Of a DNA stretch of 14,572 nt, positions 8,592-14,572 are shown piece by piece. The translations under genes and the position numbers were made by a program. Source of the DNA: Nitrospirota bacterium (GTDB lineage: Bacteria; Nitrospirota; Nitrospiria; Nitrospirales; UBA8639); assembly GCA_029881175.1 (NCBI GenBank), contig JAOUNC010000019.1, forward strand, positions 1 to 14,572. Direction: 5' to 3'. How positions within the stretch are numbered: the first letter of the stretch is position 1; each line of letters begins with the position of its first letter. Below the pieces are notes generated by a model. The model ran no database searches, was not told the DNA's origin, and saw only the letters and a program-made list of their open reading frames with translations.

Positions 8592-9485
8592 ATGCCAATT
8601 CCACAGTCTTCTGATTATGGCGAAAACCCCGTACAACCTCGGCTCAAAGCCTTTGCCAATTTAATACGATTGCCCAACCAAACGGGCACGTTGCTTCTCC
8701 TTTTTCCTACCCTATGGTCTTTATTTCTTGCTTCAAAAGGATGGCCATCGACCCACTTGCTCATAATTTTCATCGTGGGATCTTTTTTCATGCGCAGTGC
8801 CGGGGTGATTATGAATGACCTCGCTGATCGTTCTTTCGATGGCCAGGTTGAACGAACGCGCCACAGACCTTTAGCGTCGGGACAATTACAGCCCAAGCAT
8901 GCCTTCGGGTTATTGGCCATACTCCTTTGTCTGGCAGTAGGGCTTTTAGTATTTTTGGATCCCCTCACCTGGGCACTCAGCCCGGTGGCCTTATTGCTTG
9001 CTGGAACCTATCCATTCTGCAAACGCATCCTTCACGTTCCACAATTGATTCTAGGGGTCGCATTTGGATGGGGAGGGATCATGGCCTGGGCTGCCGTTCG
9101 CCACGAATTAGAAATCAGCACCTGGTTGCTCTTTGGAGCTACGGTCTGTTGGGCCATCGTCTATGATACGATTTACGCTATTCAAGATAGAGAGGATGAC
9201 CTCAAAATAGGGGTGAAATCCTCCGCCATCTTGTTTGGTACCTACACGTGGCTGGGAGTAGGAGCTGCGGCATCGATAATGCTGTTATTTTTATCCCTGG
9301 CTGGGGAAGCCAGTGCCTTGGGCATTGAATACGATGTGGCCTTGATCCTCGTGGCCTTTTTCATGGGGTATCAGGTGCTCAGACTGCGATCTAAGATCAC
9401 CCCCCAGCAAGCCTTCGCACTTTTTAAACAACATTGCTGGATTGGGATAATTATTTTGGCAGGGATATTCCTCAGTACCCTTTAG
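8592..9485 (+). CDS. ubiA: UbiA-family aromatic prenyltransferase (4-hydroxybenzoate or MqnP type)
   Basis: This 297-residue integral membrane enzyme attaches a polyprenyl chain to an aromatic quinone precursor. Both Mg-diphosphate motifs are visible: NDLADRSFD (N75-D83) and the second Asp cluster YDTIYAIQDREDD (D192, D199, D202, D203). Flanking blocks such as LLFPTLWSLFLASKG, RPLASG and KSSAILFGTY closely follow E. coli UbiA along the whole length, and eight or so membrane spans are apparent. Nitrospirota generally use menaquinone, where a UbiA relative (MqnP) acts in the futalosine route. The natural substrate could therefore be a futalosine-pathway intermediate instead of 4-hydroxybenzoate. 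The start ATG 8592 has only a weak upstream ACAAAG. The gene converges on the cytochrome operon. Confidence 0.9.
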   Translation: MPIPQSSDYGENPVQPRLKAFANLIRLPNQTGTLLLLFPTLWSLFLASKGWPSTHLLIIFIVGSFFMRSAGVIMNDLADRSFDGQVERTRHRPLASGQLQPKHAFGLLAILLCLAVGLLVFLDPLTWALSPVALLLAGTYPFCKRILHVPQLILGVAFGWGGIMAWAAVRHELEISTWLLFGATVCWAIVYDTIYAIQDREDDLKIGVKSSAILFGTYTWLGVGAAASIMLLFLSLAGEASALGIEYDVALILVAFFMGYQVLRLRSKITPQQAFALFKQHCWIGIIILAGIFLSTL

Positions 9486-9546
9486 CCCGTGCGAGCCAAA
9501 GGGTCAGAGGATAGAATCTCAGAGAAGGAAATGACTTGAAAGGCCT

Positions 9547-9577
9547 GCCGGTTACTCCGGTTCTGCAACCGGCTTTT
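9547..9577 (+). terminator. Weak candidate terminator after the UbiA gene
   Basis: GCCGGTT (9547-9553) pairs with AACCGGC (9567-9573), followed by TTTT. The loop is 13 nt and the U-tract short. It overlaps the last codons of the convergent cytochrome gene. Confidence 0.3.
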
Positions 9578-10586
9578 CTGGGATTGGAGCCCGCAAAGTA
9601 TCTAAGTAATAGGTGAGCGCACGGGCATCGGCATCAGAAGCACCTAAGTTCGGCATGCGTGTATGCTTTTTCATCGCTTGCGGATTACGAACCCATTGAT
9701 AAATCCAAGTGGAATTGAGGCGAAAACCAGCACGATCCAATGCCGGACCCACCAACCCACCAGTATCGTTCAAGCTATGACACCCGTTACAGCCATATTT
9801 TGCAGTATAGAGATGCTCCCCTAACTTAGTTTGCTCAGTCCTCTCATTTTCAGAAATTGTGAGATCAGGCCGTGCAATTCGAGTTTTCTTTGGGCGTTTA
9901 GCAAAATTTTCTAACGCAGTTTTAGCCTTTTCATATTTCTCATTAACCTCGAGAAAAACCGCTTCCTCGGGAAGTTCTATGTCTTCCGGTTCATAATCAT
10001 CAAGTTGCTCATCAGTCAAGGTTTCTTCATAGGCTGCCTGCGCGGCTTCCGCCTTTTCTGTGGCAGCTTCATAAGTAGCTTTAGCCGCTTCCATTTCTTG
10101 TTGCGCCAATTGGAAGGCTTCCTCTAATTCCTTTTTTCGCCCTGGCAAATCATACGTCAAAGACATTCCATGCAACGTACGAACGTGCCCGACAATATCC
10201 CAAATTTCCTCCTCGGAAAGGGTATACTTGAACGTTGGCATCGTAGAGACGGCAAAATAATTATCGTCATCTAGCACCTTTGGATCGGAAGTATCCCGCA
10301 TATCTCGATAGACGGTATCGAAAATTTCTTTATCACTAAATGTTGACATCTCAGCATTGGAGGCCAGATTTTTTGGCCGTGGGTCTGGCATACGATCCCA
10401 GTTGAAACCCTCGCCCTGCTGTCCGGATTCCCCATGGCAATGGCTACAATAATGGTTATACAGTTTCTTCCCTTTGCCTGATCGTTCATCACCTGCGCAG
10501 CCATACAAGAGAAGGCTGGAAGCCAACGCGACTGCCATACAATTCAATAATGTTTTTATGAGACTTACTCTGGCCATCCGTTTCAT
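9552..10586 (-). CDS. Dihaem c-type cytochrome lipoprotein with helical linker
   Basis: This 344-residue exported electron carrier has an N-terminal hydrophobic signal ending LLYGC, with Cys30 as the likely lipid-modified residue. The Tyr before Gly is unusual for a lipobox, so a plain anchor is possible. Haem domain 1 has CSHCH (47-51) with probable distal Met116 in STMPTF. Haem domain 2 has CNGCH (266-270) with probable distal Met311 in TRMPN. Between them, residues about 150-230 are very rich in Glu, Ala and Lys and look like an extended helix or coiled coil. This would hold the two haems apart or let them swing. It is the last gene of the operon and its ATG overlaps the stop of the haem b gene by 4 nt (ATGA), which points to coupled translation. 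It is probably the entry cytochrome for the bd-like oxidase. Confidence 0.9.
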   Translation of the reverse strand: MKRMARVSLIKTLLNCMAVALASSLLLYGCAGDERSGKGKKLYNHYCSHCHGESGQQGEGFNWDRMPDPRPKNLASNAEMSTFSDKEIFDTVYRDMRDTSDPKVLDDDNYFAVSTMPTFKYTLSEEEIWDIVGHVRTLHGMSLTYDLPGRKKELEEAFQLAQQEMEAAKATYEAATEKAEAAQAAYEETLTDEQLDDYEPEDIELPEEAVFLEVNEKYEKAKTALENFAKRPKKTRIARPDLTISENERTEQTKLGEHLYTAKYGCNGCHSLNDTGGLVGPALDRAGFRLNSTWIYQWVRNPQAMKKHTRMPNLGASDADARALTYYLDTLRAPIPEKPVAEPE

Positions 10587-11422
10587 GCTGATTGGCCCTT
10601 TCTCAATTTCCGTATCACGACAAATTCAAAACCCGCTGCGAGAGCCAAGCCAAGTATTACCCAGCCAAATATGGAATTATCGGCGCTCGGTTCTGCACGA
10701 ATCGACCACCAGGACGACACGGCTTTCTGGCTACCCTTTTCTTTAACCAGACCATCAACGACCGCCCCATCCCAAAAGGCAAATGCCACACTTCGCCACT
10801 CACCCGGTTCTATTTGGACATCTTGTTCATCTTCTGTTTTGAGCGCTCGCGTAAACACCACCTTCCAGGAACCATTGGCCCAGGCGCCAGTGGCTTTCAC
10901 ATCTTGTTTTTCTTGGGTGGTCAAAGTCTTAAAACCCTTTGCACTCATATCCAAGGTCTTATCGTGTTCTTTTTTCCAAAACCAAATATTGACAGGGCCT
11001 CCTTCAACTTGAAGCATTTCCTGCCCATGGGCAAAGTGGGCTTTTTTATCTCCCACCATAAACTCCACAGCTGCCGCGTCCTTGGGGTCTTCGGTTGGAT
11101 CCGCATACTCAAGCAAAATTGCCAAATCTTGCCCGTTATGCAGCCCTTTGACTTTCACCGATTTGACTGTCACTTCTTGAATGCGTTCAGGCCAGTGGAC
11201 CTGTGGTGCTAAGTTAAATTCGGATCCTGGAATGGTTTCCCATTGAGCCGCGTTCGGATCATCGACAGGAAGAGCGCCCTCTACCTGATACATTCTGACG
11301 GACACACTTGTACCCACTTCGTCCGCAGGCGGCGGATCACTCGCAAACCCTATAGAAAAACCGAGTATTCCGAATACTCCCACAAAGATGATTGTCGAGA
11401 GGAACCTCAGTCTGTTCAGCAT
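10583..11422 (-). CDS. Membrane-anchored haem b protein, ethylbenzene dehydrogenase gamma / NxrC-like
   Basis: This is a 279-residue periplasmic protein. A signal peptide (MLNRLRFLSTIIFVGVFGIL... to FAS) is followed by a beta-rich domain like the haem b-binding gamma subunits of type II DMSO-reductase-family enzymes. Typical blocks are VTVKSVKVKGLHNGQDLAIL, LLEYADPTED, AAAVEFMVG and GGPVNIWFWKKEHD, then FAFWDGAVVDG. A C-terminal membrane span (FGWVILGLALAAGFEFVVI) with a basic tail anchors it. In the known enzymes the haem iron is bound by Met and Lys; candidates exist here, but I cannot assign them. No molybdenum subunit lies in the window, so this member may pass electrons between cytochromes and the oxidase. 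I prefer ATG 11422 because GGAGA precedes it and it opens the signal peptide; a TTG at 11452 would add 10 residues. Confidence 0.82.
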   Translation of the reverse strand: MLNRLRFLSTIIFVGVFGILGFSIGFASDPPPADEVGTSVSVRMYQVEGALPVDDPNAAQWETIPGSEFNLAPQVHWPERIQEVTVKSVKVKGLHNGQDLAILLEYADPTEDPKDAAAVEFMVGDKKAHFAHGQEMLQVEGGPVNIWFWKKEHDKTLDMSAKGFKTLTTQEKQDVKATGAWANGSWKVVFTRALKTEDEQDVQIEPGEWRSVAFAFWDGAVVDGLVKEKGSQKAVSSWWSIRAEPSADNSIFGWVILGLALAAGFEFVVIRKLRKGQSA

Positions 11423-11470
11423 GTCATAATTCTCCACAAAACGAACCTGCAAGGAATGAATGCCGGTCCT

Positions 11471-12196
11471 TTATTCTTCTTCTTCCCATGTCCGAGGGGA
11501 TTGATGAGCTCCATCATATTCCCCCATGATGATCTTCCAAATAAATTCATCTGGTAATTCGACTTCCCAACGAGGCATAGCTGACTTCCATGGCATTCCC
11601 TCTACCGGCAAACCCACTCCACCCTTTTTGATTCGCCAAAATAAATAGGATTCTTGTAACTGGGCGATTGTGCCAGGATCGCTGAAGTTGGCCGGCGGAG
11701 GATTAAAACCTGGCGCAGCCGTTCCCTTGCCATCATAATTAGCTCCATGACATGGGGAACAATATGCAGCGTACAAACCTTTTCCCATATTAATATTGGC
11801 CTCGTTATTCTGATACGGATTGGCCAATCCCACAAACTCGCCTGGAGGAGCTGGATGAATCGTCCTGTTTTCCGACGGAGGAAGATCGCTCGGAGCCAAT
11901 CGAGTATAGGTTTGCCACCCCACCAATAATGGAAATAAGACTAAGACAGCTAATCTCGCCATTTGGCCAATGCCAGACTGGCCTTTTCCCGATAAAAATC
12001 TAAAAATCGGACCCATCAGGTTTTCTAGGGATGAAGCACTCATCGTTCCAAAAATCATGATTCCGCTTAATGTCAGAGCCAAATACAGATAGATCAAACT
12101 AGCTGGAAGTGGCGCTGTGAGCAACGGAAGGATGAACTTTAAAAAGACAAACATCCCGGCAAGTAGAATTGCCCCGTTCGCTATAGGTCCTCTCAT
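11471..12196 (-). CDS. Membrane-bound monohaem cytochrome c
   Basis: This 241-residue protein has three hydrophobic N-terminal segments (about 8-27, 32-52 and 81-97) and then a periplasmic cytochrome c domain. The haem motif is CSPCH (146-150). The probable distal ligand is Met207 in SAMPRW, with Met201 (EGMPW) as an alternative. The hydrophobic part carries no motif I recognise. The last residues are acidic (WEEEE). It follows the two-span cytochrome by 33 nt and has a strong Shine-Dalgarno sequence (AGGAGGAAC just before ATG 12196). In the operon it would be one of three cytochromes relaying electrons at the outer face of the membrane. Confidence 0.9.
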   Translation of the reverse strand: MRGPIANGAILLAGMFVFLKFILPLLTAPLPASLIYLYLALTLSGIMIFGTMSASSLENLMGPIFRFLSGKGQSGIGQMARLAVLVLFPLLVGWQTYTRLAPSDLPPSENRTIHPAPPGEFVGLANPYQNNEANINMGKGLYAAYCSPCHGANYDGKGTAAPGFNPPPANFSDPGTIAQLQESYLFWRIKKGGVGLPVEGMPWKSAMPRWEVELPDEFIWKIIMGEYDGAHQSPRTWEEEE

Positions 12197-12229
12197 AATG
12201 TTCCTCCTGTGTTCCGCTTTCTCATCTTC

Positions 12230-12877
12230 TTACGGAGCCACGGTATTTTCTGCTGTAGCCGCATTCACAGACCTTGGTTCAAGAATGGAAGCCACTTTTA
12301 CTGCTTCATGCTCTGTCACTTGTTCTTCCATGATATCCTCAACTTTTATACTGATTGGCTCTCCACTCATCTTCTGAAGAAAGGCAATCACTGAATAAAT
12401 TTCAGGTTTGGTAAGCCCAATTGGATCCTTATCAATATGAGGCATGCGCGCAGGATATTCTTCAGGCTTGGTTCCGTGACGAAAATCTAAATAAATATAG
12501 GCTTGAGGTTGCGTGAGACTTTCATAAATAAACTCAGGAGCCAATTTCGCGCCAATGCCATTCAAATCCGGACATCTAGACGATTCACTCGGCCCAATCG
12601 AATGACAGAGGGCACATTGCCCTTTGCTGAAAAATATCTTTTGCCCAATCGAGGCTAAATCATCCGGGCTCTTCACACTTGCTATATCAAACGTTTCAAT
12701 AGCTGGTGGGAGGGAGGCCATTTGCGGCACACCCAAGGCAATCAAACTAAACATTCCCAAAACCATCGCCACAAAGCCTAACACCCTGACAAACATTCCT
12801 TTGATAAACAAAAGAATGAGGATCCCAGTTCCTACGACACACAGACCAATTATTTGGAGTAACGCTACTTCACTCAT
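12230..12877 (-). CDS. Two-span membrane-bound monohaem cytochrome c
   Basis: This 215-residue protein starts with two hydrophobic segments (about 5-26 and 30-50). A periplasmic haem domain follows, with CALCH (88-92) and distal Met145 in ARMPHI. An extra Cys at 102 (SRCPDL) lies close after the haem motif. A tail of about 45 residues after the haem domain (ISIKVEDIMEEQ...) is charged and without motif. The gene begins 6 nt after the stop of the bd-like oxidase subunit, and a GTGAGG sequence overlapping that stop could serve as its ribosome binding site. The tight spacing suggests a fixed stoichiometry with the oxidase, consistent with a direct electron-donor subunit. Confidence 0.9.
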   Translation of the reverse strand: MSEVALLQIIGLCVVGTGILILLFIKGMFVRVLGFVAMVLGMFSLIALGVPQMASLPPAIETFDIASVKSPDDLASIGQKIFFSKGQCALCHSIGPSESSRCPDLNGIGAKLAPEFIYESLTQPQAYIYLDFRHGTKPEEYPARMPHIDKDPIGLTKPEIYSVIAFLQKMSGEPISIKVEDIMEEQVTEHEAVKVASILEPRSVNAATAENTVAP

Positions 12878-12883
12878 GATGCC

Positions 12884-14572
12884 TCACTTATGGTTTTCGA
12901 GGATCCCAGATTCAATCGTTTCGCTGGAACTTGGTGATCCCCCAGCCATAGCCGGAGCAGCACCAGAAGGAACGCCAGGCAATTTGCCCTTGGCTTGCTG
13001 CGCCTTGGCCTTATCTCCCAACGTCGCCACCCAGAAAATGAACGCGACCAACAAACAATACACAAAGGTATTCAGGGACATAAACGCGGCGGCATAGCCT
13101 AATGCCGGGGAAAAGGCATATTCCGAGGTGTCTCGCATCACTCCATAAATATGCCAATGAACTCGTGAAGAGGATCGTGCATAACCCATAAGTGACATCA
13201 GCAGAATCACCATCACCGCATTAAGGACCAAGCTATACCCCGCACGTATGGGCATTTTTCCCCATACCATTTCTGTTGTCGTCTTTGCGCTTTTCAACAA
13301 TAGCGCGGTCAAAGGCGTAAAGGTCACCATAATAAAGCCTACAATGAGGACCTGGGCTACAGAGAAATAATTAATACGAATAATGGCCGGGACAAAATAA
13401 CCCCATACGCCTAGAACAATGACCGCAATGCCAGCAATGGCCAACAATGCATTCATGATCACTTTCGCCGCCTTGGCCCACCCGGCGGTTTCCTGCTTCC
13501 CCGCACGCCAATACATAATAAAACTCATAAACGTCACGAGAATCATAATATTAGCCACCGTCATTTTGGCCGACATCACGCCGAATACTCCAAGCAAAGG
13601 GTGGTGTGTCCCACCCATTTTTTGGGCTTCTGCCAGACTCGCCACCAAAGTATGGGGAGTCATCCACACGCCAAGACACAGCAGCAAAATAATAAGCATG
13701 GCCATCACTGGCTTTTTATACTGGTTTTCTGACCCGGGTATTCGATGCGTGATACCCATCCAGAAATAGTAATTCGCTCCTAGAAAAAGAACTCCGATGA
13801 GCATGGCTTGAAGAATAAATAACCACGCAAGGAATCCACCCATCAGGGTAATCCCCATCTGCTGGTTGTACTGGTAGACTTCCCGCATGAGCCAATAGCC
13901 GGCGAATGGGAGGGGCAACATACCAAATACCCCAATAAAGTTTCCGACATACCCCATCCAATCATAATGCTCACGCTCTTCCTGTGATACCGCCAGAAGA
14001 TAACGTATTCCTGCATAAGCTCCCACGATAAACCCACCAAGCACCACATTCGCGATAAGACGATGAATATTGACCGGCATCCAGGTTGGGTTTTGCATGG
14101 CCATCCAAGCTCTCGCCCATGCATCACCATCCCCCACCACCACAGGACTCGCCTGAAAAGTTGCCCATGAATTTGGAACGGCCATAATTCCGAGAGCAAA
14201 GAGATTCAGAAGAAATCCTAAAAATAGATGAAATGCCTTTTTATTCCCCTGCATGTAGTCCCACCCATACCAATACATATAGAGGGTGGCCGTTTCTAAT
14301 AAAAAAAGCAGGCAATAAAGAAGGAAGGAAGGGAAAAACATATCGGTCAGGTATGCCATTAGCTTAGGATAGAGGCCAATGAGCAAGAACAAGAGAATTC
14401 CACCGAATAGCGCGGTCGTTGCATAGGCCGAAGTCAGAAGCTTTGTAAACTCTTTGGCCAACTTGTCATACCGCGCTTCTTTAGTCTTCCAGCCGACCAG
14501 CTCGCAAATCCAGGCAAATATCGGGACGCCCAACACGAATCCAGCTAACAGAAGGTGTTGCTGCGCCACAAT
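12884..14572 (-). CDS. Cytochrome bd-like oxidase subunit I (5' end outside window)
   Basis: This large integral membrane protein resembles CydA. At least 562 residues are visible with about 13-14 membrane spans. Counting from GTG 14569, His5 (AQQHLLL) aligns with the CydA high-spin haem ligand H19. Glu92 (LLFLLETATLY) aligns with E107, and His169 (VNIHRLIANVV) with haem b558 ligand H186. The E99 position appears to be a hydrophobic or Tyr residue. After the sixth span (ending FAGYWLM) only about 14 residues precede the next span, so the quinol-binding Q-loop is absent. A hydrophilic tail rich in Gly, Ala and Ser (about 518-561) follows the last span. CydA has some 18 residues before H19 and the frame stays open to the window edge, so the true start probably lies upstream. 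No CydB gene is visible. Related bd-like proteins have been proposed as terminal oxidases in Nitrospira; oxygen reduction by this one is inferred. Confidence 0.85.
   Translation of the reverse strand: MVAQQHLLLAGFVLGVPIFAWICELVGWKTKEARYDKLAKEFTKLLTSAYATTALFGGILLFLLIGLYPKLMAYLTDMFFPSFLLYCLLFLLETATLYMYWYGWDYMQGNKKAFHLFLGFLLNLFALGIMAVPNSWATFQASPVVVGDGDAWARAWMAMQNPTWMPVNIHRLIANVVLGGFIVGAYAGIRYLLAVSQEEREHYDWMGYVGNFIGVFGMLPLPFAGYWLMREVYQYNQQMGITLMGGFLAWLFILQAMLIGVLFLGANYYFWMGITHRIPGSENQYKKPVMAMLIILLLCLGVWMTPHTLVASLAEAQKMGGTHHPLLGVFGVMSAKMTVANIMILVTFMSFIMYWRAGKQETAGWAKAAKVIMNALLAIAGIAVIVLGVWGYFVPAIIRINYFSVAQVLIVGFIMVTFTPLTALLLKSAKTTTEMVWGKMPIRAGYSLVLNAVMVILLMSLMGYARSSSRVHWHIYGVMRDTSEYAFSPALGYAAAFMSLNTFVYCLLVAFIFWVATLGDKAKAQQAKGKLPGVPSGAAPAMAGGSPSSSETIESGILENHK

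Noticed and set aside
10592..11212. 206-residue frame on the plus strand opposite the haem b gene
   Set aside because: It is antisense to a gene with clear family blocks; composition is that of a shadow frame and no domain is recognisable.
12624..13097. 157-codon plus-strand frame
   Set aside because: It is antisense across the junction of two strongly supported operon genes.
14567..14569. GTG as the true start of the bd-like oxidase gene
   Set aside because: It would leave the conserved haem-ligand His at residue 5 with most of the residues that normally precede it missing, and the frame is open to the window edge.

Overview
The window reads as bacterial chromosome from the Nitrospirota, most probably a Nitrospira-like nitrite oxidiser with roughly even base composition (judged by eye, not computed). 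The main pointer is the right end: a cytochrome bd-like oxidase subunit with no quinol loop, encoded with three membrane-bound c-type cytochromes and an NxrC-like haem b protein. I know this gene style from Nitrospira and related nitrite oxidisers. No 16S rRNA or nitrite oxidoreductase is in the window, so the assignment is an inference.

Left, plus strand (1-3745): the 3' three quarters of a type IIA topoisomerase A subunit and a complete B subunit, probably the ParC/ParE pair of topoisomerase IV. A possible 22-codon leader ORF sits between them, and its end overlaps the B-subunit start. Then comes a palindrome-rich gap (3746-4287) holding two copies of a composite inverted repeat. The second copy lies inside the in-frame 5' extension of the next gene and argues for a later start.

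Middle, plus strand (4288-9485): a stand-alone SagB/ThcOx-type FMN oxidoreductase; an AAG/MPG-type 3-methyladenine DNA glycosylase close behind it; a 30-residue single-span membrane protein with a strong Shine-Dalgarno sequence; a four-span protein resembling the membrane domain of urate hydroxylase PuuD but without its cytochrome domain; a nested inverted repeat; and a near-perfect bidirectional terminator. A tRNA-Thr(CGU) follows on the minus strand, then a secreted DUF2914-like protein with a textbook sigma-70 promoter, and a UbiA-family prenyltransferase for quinone synthesis.

Right, minus strand (14572 down to 9552): a tight five-gene operon. In transcription order it encodes the bd-like oxidase subunit I (5' end outside the window), a two-span monohaem cytochrome c, a multi-span monohaem cytochrome c, a C-terminally anchored ethylbenzene-dehydrogenase-gamma-like haem b protein, and a lipoprotein dihaem cytochrome c whose two haem domains are split by a helical charged linker. 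The spacings (6 nt, 33 nt, 48 nt and a 4-nt ATGA overlap) suggest co-expression. Together they look like a wired respiratory complex in which periplasmic haem c and haem b proteins, rather than quinol, feed the bd-type core. This is the most interesting system in the window.
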